Source of the DNA: CAYNLK01 sp964398055
GTDB taxonomy: Bacteria; Chloroflexota; Anaerolineae; 4572-78; J111
Direction: 5' to 3'
Length of the DNA stretch: 64,000 nt
NCBI GenBank assembly: GCA_964398055.1
Contig: CAYNLK010000027.1
Coordinates: 16,091-80,090 of the forward strand
This document shows, one piece after another, positions 24,846 to 34,348 of the stretch. Position 1 is the first letter of the stretch. Every line of letters starts with the position of its first letter. The notes under the pieces were generated by a model. It searched no databases. It saw only the letters and a program-made list of their open reading frames with translations, and had not been told where the DNA came from. The position numbers and the translations under genes are program-made.

Positions 24846-26080
24846 TACTTTTTTAGTTCCCGCATAATCACGTCCAAATCCTTATCGCCGCGGCCGGACA
24901 GGTTGACGATGATGAGGCTATCGCGGGGCATAGTTGGGGCGCGTTTGACCACCTCAGCGATGGCATGGGCCGACTCCAGGGCGGGAATGATGCCTTCCTG
25001 CTCGCTGAGCAGTTTTACGGCGGCCAGGGCTTCGGCGTCGGTGGCGTAAGTATACCCCGCCCGTTCCTGGTCGCGCAACCAGGCGTGTTCCGGCCCTACC
25101 GAGGGATAATCCAGCCCGGCGCTGATGGAGTGGGTCTCGGCAATCTGGCCGTCGGGGGTTTGCAGCACAAAAGATTTGGTGCCGTGCAGTACTCCCAGCC
25201 GGGCCTCGACCCCCCTCACTCCCCCCCCTGCAAGGGGGGGGAGTGAGGGGGGGGTAGCAAAACGAGCCGCGTGTTTGCCGCTGTCGATGCCGCTGCCGCC
25301 GGCCTCCACGCCCAACATCTCAACGCCTTTATCCTGCAAAAAGGCGTGAAACAGACCGATAGCATTGGAACCGCCGCCGACGCAGGCCATCAACAAATCG
25401 GGTAAGCGCCCCTCGGCCTCCAAAATCTGAGCGCGGGCCTCCCGGCCAATGACGCTTTGAAAGTCGCGCACCATCGTGGGGTAGGGGTGGGGTCCCAGGG
25501 CCGAGCCGAGCAGGTAATGGGTGGTGCGGACGTTGGTCACCCAGTCGCGGATGGCCTCGTTGATGGCGTCTTTGAGGGTGCGGCTGCCGCTGCTGACCGG
25601 GCGGACTTCGGCCCCGGCCAACTGCATGCGGAAGACGTTAGGCTGCTGCCGGGCGATATCCACCTCGCCCATGTAGACGATGCACTCCAGCCCCAGCAGG
25701 GCGCAGGCGGTGGCGCTGCCCACGCCGTGCTGGCCAGCTCCGGTTTCAGCCACGATGCGTCGCTTGCCCATCCGTTGGGCCAGCAGAGCCTGGCCCAGGG
25801 CATTGTTAATTTTGTGGGCGCCGGTGTGGGCCAAATCCTCCCGCTTGAGATAGATTTTGGCCCCGCCCAGGTGTTTGGTCAGCCGCCCGGCAAAGGTCAG
25901 CGGCGTCGGCCGGCCGACGTACGTTTTGAGCAGATGGTCGAACTCGGCCTGAAAGCCGGGATCATTTTTGGCGACCTCGTAAGCCGTTTCCAACTCAGCC
26001 AGGGCCGGCATCAACGTTTCCGGCACAAACTGGCCGCCGTAGGGTCCAAATTTACCTTTGGCGGTGGTAAGATTGGTCAT
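24845..26080 (-). CDS. trpB: tryptophan synthase beta chain with in-frame hairpin-encoded insert
   Basis: This 411-residue PLP enzyme joins indole and serine to form tryptophan. The PLP lysine is Lys90 in HTGAHKINN. The phosphate-binding glycine loop CVGGGSNAIG, the substrate segment AETGAGQHGV and LEPAHA-type ALESAHA are present. It is about 14 residues longer than usual. The extra block (about residues 276-291, PPSLPPLAGGGVRGV) replaces the short GRHAATL-GVLHG loop. It is encoded by a perfect C/G-rich hairpin at 25210-25254. The insert keeps the frame, so the gene is probably functional. Confidence 0.95.
   Translation of the reverse strand: MTNLTTAKGKFGPYGGQFVPETLMPALAELETAYEVAKNDPGFQAEFDHLLKTYVGRPTPLTFAGRLTKHLGGAKIYLKREDLAHTGAHKINNALGQALLAQRMGKRRIVAETGAGQHGVGSATACALLGLECIVYMGEVDIARQQPNVFRMQLAGAEVRPVSSGSRTLKDAINEAIRDWVTNVRTTHYLLGSALGPHPYPTMVRDFQSVIGREARAQILEAEGRLPDLLMACVGGGSNAIGLFHAFLQDKGVEMLGVEAGGSGIDSGKHAARFATPPSLPPLAGGGVRGVEARLGVLHGTKSFVLQTPDGQIAETHSISAGLDYPSVGPEHAWLRDQERAGYTYATDAEALAAVKLLSEQEGIIPALESAHAIAEVVKRAPTMPRDSLIIVNLSGRGDKDLDVIMRELKK
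25210..25254. repeat. C/G-rich perfect hairpin inside trpB
   Basis: CCCCCCTCACTCCCCCCCC (25210-25228) is the reverse complement of the block starting at 25234, with a five-base loop TGCAA. It is embedded in frame in trpB and looks like an invasive intergenic repeat. Confidence 0.8.
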
Positions 26081-26145
26081 AACATTCTCCTTTTCTGCGA
26101 ATCACCAGTCATCGTTTCGTGTTGCGTGTTCCGTTACGCTTTTCG

Positions 26146-26952
26146 CTATCCGCTCTTCGCTGCTCGAATAAACACTCTCACCTTGTCGTGATCCTTCTGT
26201 CCCTTCGTTCGCTCCACGCCACTACTGACATCCACCCCCCACGGTTTGACCACCCTAATGGCCTCAACCACATTCGCCGGGGTGAGGCTGCCGGCCAGCA
26301 TAATGGGGTAACGGCTGGCAACTTTGGCCGCCATCGACCAGTCGGTGACGTGGCCGGTGCCGCCGAAGAGGTTGGGGTGGTAGGCATCTAGGAGGTAGCA
26401 GGGGAGCAAGGGAGCAGAGGGGCAAGGGAGATAGTGTTGGATCAGGCTGTCGGCTTCAGGGAGGGATTGGGGACGGATGGCTTTGTAGACCCGGCCTTGA
26501 AGCTGGTTGACGAATTCCGGCGGCTCGTCGCCGTGGAGTTGGGCCGCGTCGAGCTGGCACTCGTCAAGGATGCGGACGACGGTGGCCAAGGAGGCGTTGA
26601 CGAATACCCCGACGAAGGTGGGAGTCTTGAATTGTGAATTGTGAATTGTGAATTGTGAATTGTGAGTTTGGAGTTTGGAGGCAATTATTTTTTCACTATC
26701 ACCTACGACTTGCGACTTGTCACCTGTCACCTGTGACCTGCCTCTTGCCACCTGTCCCTTACCACCTGCCACTTGCCACCTGTGGCCTGCGACCTGCTCC
26801 TTGACCCCGGCGACAATCTCCCGCGCCAGGTCCGGCGATACGTAGCGCGGGCTTGGCTCGTAGAAAATGAAGCCTAACAAGTCCGTGCCGGCCTCAACCG
26901 CCACCAGCGCATCCTCTAGATTGGTGATCCCACAGATTTTGACTTTGGTCAT
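26146..26952 (-). CDS. trpF: phosphoribosylanthranilate isomerase with large repeat insert
   Basis: This TIM-barrel isomerase converts phosphoribosylanthranilate to CdRP. The catalytic Cys7 (KVKICGITN), the general-acid Asp in LLDAYHP and LAGSLTPANV are present. Length is 268 residues, against about 205 for the family. The excess is mostly residues 52-111, between the second helix and strand TFVGVFVN. It contains five 7-residue repeats (QVAGHRW, QVAGGKG, QVARGRS, QVTGDKS, QVVGDSE) and two copies of THNSQF or IHNSQF. These come from in-frame tandem DNA repeats. A second short insert (PCPSAPLLPC) precedes LLDAYHP. The start at 26952 begins the conserved strand. Confidence 0.93.
   Translation of the reverse strand: MTKVKICGITNLEDALVAVEAGTDLLGFIFYEPSPRYVSPDLAREIVAGVKEQVAGHRWQVAGGKGQVARGRSQVTGDKSQVVGDSEKIIASKLQTHNSQFTIHNSQFKTPTFVGVFVNASLATVVRILDECQLDAAQLHGDEPPEFVNQLQGRVYKAIRPQSLPEADSLIQHYLPCPSAPLLPCYLLDAYHPNLFGGTGHVTDWSMAAKVASRYPIMLAGSLTPANVVEAIRVVKPWGVDVSSGVERTKGQKDHDKVRVFIRAAKSG
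26394..26432. repeat. short purine-rich tandem repeat inside trpF
   Basis: Repeating GGGAGCA / GGGGCAA-like units encode the extra PCPSAPLLPC segment ahead of the catalytic LLDAYHP strand of TrpF. Confidence 0.6.
26620..26799. repeat. 180-bp tandem-repeat insertion inside trpF
   Basis: One part is a run of the 8-nt unit GAATTGTG. The other is degenerate CACCTGT/CACTTGC units of 7 nt. Together they add about 60 in-frame codons to trpF. The 7-nt period, read three times, produces the 7-residue protein repeat. Confidence 0.85.
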
Positions 26953-27049
26953 AGCTACCCTGCCATACTGACCGCCGACCACAGACAGCCGACCGCCACA
27001 AATACTTTTCTGCCTACCCGATAATAATGAACGCCATCAGTCCATCTAC

Positions 27050-27077
27050 TCATTCACCATTCACCATTCACCATTCA

Positions 27078-27084
<7 letters not shown>
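27050..27084. repeat. heptamer array at the trpC-trpF junction
   Basis: Tandem TTCACCA units run into the 3' end of trpC and include its TAG stop codon. Confidence 0.7.
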
Positions 27085-27911
<827 letters not shown>

Positions 27912-27922
27912 AAATTAATCCT

Positions 27923-27958
27923 TAGCGGGGATTAGGGAATAAATCCCCTAAATCCCCG
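27923..27958. repeat. hairpin between trpGD and trpC
   Basis: GCGGGGATTAGGG is paired with CCCTAAATCCCCGC, giving a stable stem in the short gap between trpGD and trpC. There is no T run, so it is more likely an RNA-stability element or repeat than a terminator. Confidence 0.6.
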
Positions 27959-27968
27959 CAGATTTTTA

Positions 27969-29642
27969 TCAGAGAATAAATTGCTGAGTGAAGGCCACAA
28001 AGTTGTTGAGTACAGTCAGGGCTGCGCCGCTGTCGAGGCTGTGGTTAGCCAGCTTGATGCCGGCGGGCAGGTCAGCGACTTTGCCGGCCGCGACCAGCGC
28101 GGCCGCGGCGTTGAGCGCCACCACGTCGCGGCGAGGCCCAGTTTCCTGCCCGGCCAGGATGGCCCGCGTAATTTCGGCATTTTCTTCGGCTGTGCCGCCG
28201 GCCAAATCAACCGGATTGGCCCGGGCAAAGCCGAGTTCAGCCGGGTCGAGCGTTTCGGTAACCACCTGCCCCTGCTGCAACCGGCTGATCCGATTCGGAC
28301 CGGTGGTCGTCAGCTCGTCCAGCCCGCCGTGGCCGTGGACCACAAACGCCCCGCGACTGCCCAACTCGGCCAATACCTGGGCCAGCGGCTCGGTCAACTG
28401 GGCATCGTACACCCCGATCACTTGCGCCTGCGCCCCGGCCGGGTTGGTCAACGGCCCCAAAATGTTGAAGATCGTGCGCACGCCCAGCTCGCGGCGAGGA
28501 CCAATGGCGTGCTTCATGGCCGGGTGGAGCTTGGGCGCAAAGAGAAAACCAATCCCCACCCGGTCGATGGCCTGGGCGATCTGTTCCGGGGTCAGCTCTA
28601 AATTGACCCCCAGAGCCAGTAGCACGTCGGCGCTGCCGCTCTTGCTGCTGACCGAACGGTTGCCATGCTTGGCTACTTTCTGCCCGGCCCCGGCCACCAC
28701 AAACGCGGCGGTGGTGCTGATGTTGAAGGTGCCGGCCCCGTCGCCGCCGGTGCCGCAGGTATCGACCAGCTCGGCCGGGCCGGTCGCGGGCCGCACCGGC
28801 ACGGCCGAGCGGCGCATGGCCCGGACGCTGCCGGTGATCTCCGGCACGGTTTCCCCCTTCATACGCAGGGCGGTCAGATACGAACCGATCTGGGCCGGAG
28901 TGGCCTCGCCGGCCATAATCTGGGCCATGACCTCCTCGGCCTCGGCCACCTCCAGCGATTCGCCGTTCATCACCTTGTTGATGGCGGTTTTGATGGGCAT
29001 AATCACCGCCGGGGCCGGGCGCGGCTCCGGCGGGGCTGCCGCAGGTGCCGGCGCAGCTTTGGCTTGACCAAAGTCGCCGGCCTCGATTTGCAGGAAGTTG
29101 CGCAGCATTTCGTGGCCGTATTCGGTCAAAATCGACTCGGGGTGGAACTGCACCCCGACGACCGGGTATTCCTTGTGGCGGAGGGCCATCACCTCGGCAT
29201 CCTTGCCCCGGCCGGTAATTTCCAGGCAGTCGGGTAGCGGCTCCTGCACGATGAGCGAGTGGTAACGGGTGGCGGTCAACGGGCTGGGCAGGTTGTGGAA
29301 GATGCCCTGCTGGTTGTGCTCCACCGGTGAGGTCTTGCCGTGCATCACTTTTTTGGCCCGCACCACCTTTCCGCCAAAAGCCTGGCCAATGGCCTGGTGG
29401 CCCAGGCAGACCCCCAAGATCGGGATGTCCCGATAAAAACGCCGAATCAGCTCCAGCGAAATGCCGGCGTCATCCGGCGTGCCCGGTCCCGGCGAAATCA
29501 CAATCTGGTCCGGCTTCATCGCCGCAATTTCGTCCAGGCTGATGGCGTCGTTGCGGCGCACTTCAACCGTGTAGCCCAACTCGCCCAAAAATTGGACAAG
29601 GTTGTAGGTAAATGAGTCGTAGTTGTCAATGACCAAGATCAT
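27969..29642 (-). CDS. trpGD: anthranilate synthase component II fused to anthranilate phosphoribosyltransferase
   Basis: This 557-residue bifunctional protein has a TrpG amidotransferase domain (about 1-192). Its nucleophile is Cys79 in GVCLGHQ, with the oxyanion loop PGPGTPDDAG and the His/Glu pair in VQFHPES. An Ala/Pro linker (about 193-217) leads to TrpD (about 218-557), with DTCGTGGDGAGTFNIST, HGNRSVSSKSGSADVL and NILGPLTNPA. It supplies ammonia to TrpE and adds phosphoribose to anthranilate. The ATG at 29642 is placed correctly after GGAGG; an alternative start four codons earlier contains that site. The GD order of fusion is the same as in enteric bacteria. Confidence 0.95.
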   Translation of the reverse strand: MILVIDNYDSFTYNLVQFLGELGYTVEVRRNDAISLDEIAAMKPDQIVISPGPGTPDDAGISLELIRRFYRDIPILGVCLGHQAIGQAFGGKVVRAKKVMHGKTSPVEHNQQGIFHNLPSPLTATRYHSLIVQEPLPDCLEITGRGKDAEVMALRHKEYPVVGVQFHPESILTEYGHEMLRNFLQIEAGDFGQAKAAPAPAAAPPEPRPAPAVIMPIKTAINKVMNGESLEVAEAEEVMAQIMAGEATPAQIGSYLTALRMKGETVPEITGSVRAMRRSAVPVRPATGPAELVDTCGTGGDGAGTFNISTTAAFVVAGAGQKVAKHGNRSVSSKSGSADVLLALGVNLELTPEQIAQAIDRVGIGFLFAPKLHPAMKHAIGPRRELGVRTIFNILGPLTNPAGAQAQVIGVYDAQLTEPLAQVLAELGSRGAFVVHGHGGLDELTTTGPNRISRLQQGQVVTETLDPAELGFARANPVDLAGGTAEENAEITRAILAGQETGPRRDVVALNAAAALVAAGKVADLPAGIKLANHSLDSGAALTVLNNFVAFTQQFIL

Positions 29643-29657
29643 AGTAACCTCCAAAAT

Positions 29658-29709
29658 CAGGAGTAGAGAGTAGGGATTAAGGAGTAGGGATTAAGGAGTA
29701 GGGGTTAAG
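29658..29709. repeat. 14-nt-period array upstream of trpGD
   Basis: GGAGTAGGGATTAA is repeated about three times with variations in the trpE-trpGD gap. Confidence 0.75.
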
Positions 29710-29758
29710 CAGAAGAGATTCTCCTCTACGCCTCCGCCCCCTTGCTCCCCTGCTCTGT

Positions 29759-31255
29759 TTAACGACGCTGTTCCGCATAACTAACCGCTTCGGCCAGGGC
29801 TTTGGCTTTGTTCCAGCTTTCCTCGTACTCTCGCTGCGGGTCGCTGTCGGCCACAATCCCGCCGCCGGCCTGGATGTAGACCCGGTCGCCCCGCATCACC
29901 ACCGTGCGGATGGCGATGCAAGAATCCATCGTGCCATCGTAGCCGATGTAACCGATGATGCCGGCATAGACGCCCCGGCGGGTCGTTTCCAACTCGTCGA
30001 TGATCTCCATGGCCCGCACCTTGGGCGCGCCGGAGACGGTCCCGGCCGGAAAAGTAGCCCGGATCAGGTCAAAGGCGTCCTGGCCGGGCTTGAGCTGGCC
30101 CCGGACATCGGAGACGATGTGCATTACGTGGGAGTAACGCTCCACCACCATCAACTCTTCCATCCGCACGGTGTTGTATTCGCAGACCCGGCCCAGATCA
30201 TTGCGGCCCAGGTCGACCAGCATGATGTGCTCGGCCCGCTCCTTCTCGTCTTCCAGCAACTCTTCGGCCAGGGCGATATCCTCTTCGACGGTCTGGCCGC
30301 GCCAGCGCGTTCCGGCAATGGGCCGCAGTTCGGCCACGCCTTCCTCCAACCGCACGTGCATCTCCGGGCTGGCCGAGATGAGATGCAACGGCGGCTGGCC
30401 CAGTCCGCCGGGGAAGCGCATAAAAACCATGTAGGGCGAGGGGTTGTGCATCCGCAAAGCCCGGTAGATGCCAAAGGGATGGGCTGAGGTGCGCCGCGAC
30501 AATCGCTGCGACAGCACCACCTGGAAGATGTCGCCGGCGGCAATGTACTCTTTAGCCTGGTCGACCAGCTCTTTGTATTCCGCCTGGGTAAAGTTCGACT
30601 CCAGGCCGTTGGGCGGCGCAGTCGTAGCCGGCGGGATATCCGGCAGAGGCGCATTCAAGCGGGCCACCACCTCGTCGATGCGGGCAACGGCCCGCTGGTA
30701 GGCGGTGCGGACATCGCCGCGGGTCAAATCGGCGTTGGCGACCACCTGCAGCCGCTGCCGGGCATGATCGAAGACTACCAGCGTGTGCGCAATCATAAAA
30801 GCCATCTCAGGCAGGTTCAGCTCGTCGGGGTTGGTATCGGGCAGCCGTTCAAAGCGGCGGACCGCGTCGTAGCTCAAAAAACCGACTGCGCCGCCGATAA
30901 AGCGGGGCAAATCCGGCTGGCGCACCGGTTTGTATTTGGCCAGTTCAGCTTTGAGCACGTCGAGCGGGTCCCGGCCATCGACCAGGGAGACGGCGCGGCC
31001 GTGGCCGTCGCCGGTGAGATAGACCTCGTCATCGGTTGCGGTCACCAAGCCGCGCGGCCGCACCCCAACAAAGGAGTAGCGGGCCACCTGCTCGCCCCCC
31101 GAGACCGACTCCAGCAGAAAGCACGGTCCCTCATCTTGCAGCTTCAGGTAAATGCTGACCGGCGTTTCCATATCGGCCGGCAAATCCCGGTGAATCGGGA
31201 TCAGGTTGCCCTGAGCGGCCAGCGTTTCAACCTGTTCCAAAGTTGGTTTGTACAT
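29759..31255 (-). CDS. trpE: anthranilate synthase component I
   Basis: This 498-residue chorismate-using enzyme is the first of the tryptophan pathway. The N-terminal region has LLESVSGGEQVARYSFVG, the tryptophan feedback site type (LLES). The chorismate-binding domain has FQVVLSQRL, LISASPEMHVRLE, PIAGTRWRGQT, AEHIMLVDLGRNDLGRV, FPAGTVSGAPKVRAMEII and GIIGYIGYDG. All active-site residues of the family are intact. It is preceded by AGGAGGTG and a T-box leader. Glutamine-derived ammonia would come from the TrpGD fusion encoded next. Confidence 0.96.
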   Translation of the reverse strand: MYKPTLEQVETLAAQGNLIPIHRDLPADMETPVSIYLKLQDEGPCFLLESVSGGEQVARYSFVGVRPRGLVTATDDEVYLTGDGHGRAVSLVDGRDPLDVLKAELAKYKPVRQPDLPRFIGGAVGFLSYDAVRRFERLPDTNPDELNLPEMAFMIAHTLVVFDHARQRLQVVANADLTRGDVRTAYQRAVARIDEVVARLNAPLPDIPPATTAPPNGLESNFTQAEYKELVDQAKEYIAAGDIFQVVLSQRLSRRTSAHPFGIYRALRMHNPSPYMVFMRFPGGLGQPPLHLISASPEMHVRLEEGVAELRPIAGTRWRGQTVEEDIALAEELLEDEKERAEHIMLVDLGRNDLGRVCEYNTVRMEELMVVERYSHVMHIVSDVRGQLKPGQDAFDLIRATFPAGTVSGAPKVRAMEIIDELETTRRGVYAGIIGYIGYDGTMDSCIAIRTVVMRGDRVYIQAGGGIVADSDPQREYEESWNKAKALAEAVSYAEQRR

Positions 31256-31268
31256 AACACCTCCTCTC

Positions 31269-31357
31269 GTGATTTACGATTTACGATTGCCGATTTACGA
31301 CTTGTGATTTCCGATGACTAATTACTTGTAAATCGTAAATCTGAAATCGTAAATCCA
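31269..31357. repeat. 7-nt-periodic inverted repeat between T-box terminator and trpE
   Basis: GATTTAC units run forward and return as GTAAATC units (TTGTAAATCGTAAATC). They form a hairpin between the leader terminator and the trpE ribosome site. Confidence 0.75.
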
Positions 31358-31361
31358 AAAT

Positions 31362-31757
31362 AAAAAAACCTCTCGCCGCCAAAGAACCTTCAACTTGAAA
31401 GTTCCTTGGGGACGAGAGGTTGTACGCTCCCGCGGTGCCACCCCAGTTAGACCGGCTCAACCGAGGCAAAAAAAGAAACCCCGGGTGAAACACCCGAGGC
31501 TAACCTCAGTTGCCAGTCTCACTCAGCAGATACGCCGCCGTTGCTCAACTAACCGGCAACAGCTTGAATATCCAGCTCCCAGGTAACGGTGGAGTCTCCG
31601 TCGCCGCCTACTCATCAACCGAAAGTTGATTTTGGGGGCGCAACTCATCGGCCCATTCGCCGCTCCCGTACGTACCGGCTTCACACCAGCCGCCGGCTCT
31701 CTGAACGCCGCTTGAACGGTTACTCTTCCTAATCGCAGTCTTTACGGTGTTAATGTG
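31362..31757 (-). promoter_or_regulatory. T-box leader with Trp (UGG) specifier
   Basis: Read on the minus strand, this is a full T-box riboswitch. Stem I contains AGAGAGCCGG with GGCTGGTGTGAAGCCGG. A specifier loop reads GAA-TGG-GCC (TGG at 31653-31655), the codon for tryptophan. The antiterminator T-box core TGGCACCGCGG is at about 31430-31440. A terminator follows, with CCTCTCG (31413-31419) pairing CGAGAGG (31369-31375) and seven T. Uncharged tRNA-Trp would stabilise the antiterminator and let transcription enter trpE. This also fills most of the gap between the oxidoreductase and trpE. Confidence 0.9.
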
Positions 31758-34075
31758 GCCGAAACTTTAGCACAACCGGCCCCTTTTGTCAACTTGACCA
31801 CATCACACAGCAGGGCTTTATAGACCGGAAAGCCGGAGATGGGGTCGCAATTGTCAAAATCGGTCAGCTCATTGACGTTGCACTCCCGCCAGGGCGGGCT
31901 GGCAATTGGGCTGCCGCCGCCGGCGTTGGCCTCGATCACGCCGGGCACGATATCCTCGCTGACCAGGGCGATGTAGCGCACCTGGCCGCGGGGTGAAACC
32001 AGCAGCACCTCGTCGCCGCTCTGAATATTGCGGGCCGCGGCATCCCGCGGGTGGAGCGTAACCATTGGCTGGGGTTGCATCTTCAGGAGGGAGGGGATAT
32101 TGTGATGCTGCGAGCGGAAATCGGACTGGATTCTGGCCCCGGAGTTGAAGACCAGCGGAAAGTCCCGGGCCACCTCCGGCCTGGACAGGGGGCTTTCCTG
32201 CGGCTCGACGTAGACCGGCAGCGGCTCGTAGCCGTACTTCGCCAGGATAGTCGAGGCGATCTCAAATTTGCCCGTTGGGGTGTCAAAACCGGGCTGGCCG
32301 TCGCCGCGCAGCAGGCCCAGTTCCCATTTGCGATATTTTTGCGCTGCGCCAGGCAGTTGCACCCCATCCGGCCGGGCGCGCAGCGTGGCCGGATCAACGC
32401 CCGTGCCGGCCAGGGCTTGCGCCAGCATCTCGGCGCTGGATTGGGGGTAAAGATGGCCGTACCCCAGCCGGTTGGCAATGGCCACGGCAATGTCCCAATC
32501 AGGGCGAGCTTCGCCCAACGGCTCGATAATGCGCGGCCGGTGGTGGATCGACCGGCCGTAGATCATGTAACTCTCGCTTTCAAACATAGTGGTCGCCGGC
32601 AGAACAATGTCGGCATAGAGCGCGTCAGCGGTCAGAAAGCGGTCAACCACCACCAGCAGGTCGAGGGCAGCGAAACTTTGCCGCCACAGGCCGGGATTGG
32701 GATATGAGGTAATGATCGACGAGCCGACAATGAGCATTCCCCGCACCGGATAGGGGTCGTTCTGCAAGATGGCCCGGGGCAGATCCATGGCGTGGGCCTC
32801 TTTCCGGTAGAGGTGGTAGAGCGGGTATTTGTCTTTGCCGATGGGGTCGATGCCGGTGGGCGGTTCCAGGCAGATACTCTGGTTGACCCTGAATTCGTCG
32901 CCGGCCATCTTGATGACCTTGCCGCCGGGGACGTCGAGATTGCCGGTGAGCGCCCATAAAATCAGCACGGCCCGGATATTCTGGACGCCGCTGTTGGTAT
33001 ATTCCAGGCCGGTATAGCTGATGAGCGCCGCGCCGCGGGCGCGAGCAATGGCCCGGGCGGTCCGCCGGATTTCCGCGGCCGGCACATAGGTGATCTGCTC
33101 CACCCGCTCCGGCGTAAATTGAGCCACGTAGGCCTTGAGTTCGGCAAAACCGACCGTCCACTTATCCACAAACTCCCGGTCGTACAGCCCTTCCTCGATC
33201 ACCACCTGGATCATACTCAGGGCCAGGGCGCCGTCGGTGCCGGGCCGAATCCCCAGCCAGCGGGCTTTGGTGGCTTTGACCGTTTCGGTGCGTCGCGGGT
33301 CGATGGCAATGATCTCGACGCCGCGCTGGTGAGCCGCTTTGAGCCGGGGCAGGTTGACCGGAGCCGAGTCGGTGGCCGGGTTGTCGCCCCACACCACAAT
33401 CACATCGGCATGCTCGATATCGGCAAAGGTGTCGGCTTCCCACACCCCACAGGTGGTGAACGGGGCAATGAAACCGTGGGCCACATAACAGATGGCTCCC
33501 ACGCCGGTGGTATTGGGCGAGCCAAAGGGGAAGAGCAGATTCCAGGCCGAGGACTCGCGCACGCCGGCCGGGGTCAGTAAATCGCACAGGGAGCGCTCAA
33601 AGGCGCCGCGGCCGGTGTACATGCAAACGGCCTGGGGGCCATGCGCGGCGGCAATGGCCTTGAGCCGGTCGGCAATAGTATCGAGCGCCTCATCCCAACT
33701 CACCCGCTCAAATTGGCCGTCCCCGCGCCGGCCAACCCGCTTGAGCGGGTAAAGCAGCCGGTCGGGCGAATAAACGATTTCAGCGGCTCGCACCCCGCGC
33801 GGGCAGCAGATGCCCTGGGGATGGCCGCTCAAACCGGCAGGACTGTCGCCTTTCTGAAAAGAGTCGTCGCCGGGCGGCTGGTTCAGGGTATGAGGCCGGT
33901 CTTTTTTGGGGACAATCTGGCTGATCCGGCCATTGACCAGGGTGATATTAACGCCGCAGCCGGCCGGACAAACCCCGCACAGGCCGGAGATAATCTGGGA
34001 TGCGGGTCCGTTGGGAGTAGAGCTGGTCGTTTCGGTAGTCGTTAGGTTGAGGGTGGTCGTGGTGATGTCAATCAC
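31742..34075 (-). CDS. molybdopterin oxidoreductase of the DMSO reductase family
   Basis: This 777-residue catalytic subunit starts at GTG after AAGGAGACACC. A 4Fe-4S motif at the N-terminus (CGVCPAGC, later ICCPRG) is followed by molybdopterin domains. IVYSPDRLLYPLKRVG, WDEALDTIAD, FGSPNTTGVGAICY, VVWGDNPATD, DPRRTETVKA and LPATTMFESES are characteristic. A C-terminal dinucleotide-binding domain ends in VTLHPRDAAARN. The candidate Mo ligand is the Cys in GAICYVAH. It resembles formate dehydrogenase/nitrate-reductase-like and thiosulfate-reductase-like enzymes; the substrate is not determinable. No twin-arginine signal is seen, suggesting a cytoplasmic enzyme. No electron-transfer subunit lies nearby. 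Its 3' end carries the trp promoter. Confidence 0.88.
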   Translation of the reverse strand: MIDITTTTLNLTTTETTSSTPNGPASQIISGLCGVCPAGCGVNITLVNGRISQIVPKKDRPHTLNQPPGDDSFQKGDSPAGLSGHPQGICCPRGVRAAEIVYSPDRLLYPLKRVGRRGDGQFERVSWDEALDTIADRLKAIAAAHGPQAVCMYTGRGAFERSLCDLLTPAGVRESSAWNLLFPFGSPNTTGVGAICYVAHGFIAPFTTCGVWEADTFADIEHADVIVVWGDNPATDSAPVNLPRLKAAHQRGVEIIAIDPRRTETVKATKARWLGIRPGTDGALALSMIQVVIEEGLYDREFVDKWTVGFAELKAYVAQFTPERVEQITYVPAAEIRRTARAIARARGAALISYTGLEYTNSGVQNIRAVLILWALTGNLDVPGGKVIKMAGDEFRVNQSICLEPPTGIDPIGKDKYPLYHLYRKEAHAMDLPRAILQNDPYPVRGMLIVGSSIITSYPNPGLWRQSFAALDLLVVVDRFLTADALYADIVLPATTMFESESYMIYGRSIHHRPRIIEPLGEARPDWDIAVAIANRLGYGHLYPQSSAEMLAQALAGTGVDPATLRARPDGVQLPGAAQKYRKWELGLLRGDGQPGFDTPTGKFEIASTILAKYGYEPLPVYVEPQESPLSRPEVARDFPLVFNSGARIQSDFRSQHHNIPSLLKMQPQPMVTLHPRDAAARNIQSGDEVLLVSPRGQVRYIALVSEDIVPGVIEANAGGGSPIASPPWRECNVNELTDFDNCDPISGFPVYKALLCDVVKLTKGAGCAKVSATLTP
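31764..31792 (-). promoter_or_regulatory. trp operon promoter inside the upstream gene
   Basis: On the minus strand TTGACA (31787-31792), a 17-base spacer and TAAAGT (31764-31769) lie within the last 50 bases of the oxidoreductase coding sequence. Transcription would start near 31757, just ahead of stem I of the T-box. Confidence 0.65.
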
Positions 34076-34119
34076 GTGGTGTCTCCTTGAATGATATACT
34101 GATGGGTCAGAGTAACAAA

Positions 34120-34165
34120 TATCCGGATATATTGACTACTGGTCAGAGGTAACCAGTGGTATAAT
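34120..34165. promoter_or_regulatory. divergent regulatory region with palindromes
   Basis: The gap between the oxidoreductase and the regulator holds the palindrome ATATCCGGATAT and an inverted repeat ACTGGT-N8-ACCAGT followed directly by TATAAT. A minus-strand promoter TTGTTA-N16-TATCAT fits the oxidoreductase. A GGCAAAATT/AATTTTGCC pair lies further right, near 34242-34284. Binding proteins are unknown. Confidence 0.4.
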
Positions 34166-34348
34166 GATGAGTGGGCGTTAACGATGCCAAGTGTTGCGTC
34201 AATTGGATGATACCATAGAGCGCAGAATTAATCAACATTAAGGCAAAATTTTCTGCAAAATTTTACAACCTGTTGAATTTTGCCTGCTATCACCGGGCAA
34301 ACTAGCCGATCAAATAACCCCTCCTAGCCGGGCATTAAGGAAAGAGCT

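Noticed and set aside
25457..26191. Long open frame antisense to trpB
   Set aside because: It is a GC-biased shadow of a well-conserved enzyme. Similar shadows occur opposite trpD, uxaE and the HyuA-like gene.
31395..31740. Short open frames on both strands over the trp leader
   Set aside because: The DNA is fully explained by T-box structure. A Trp-codon leader peptide is not needed or seen.
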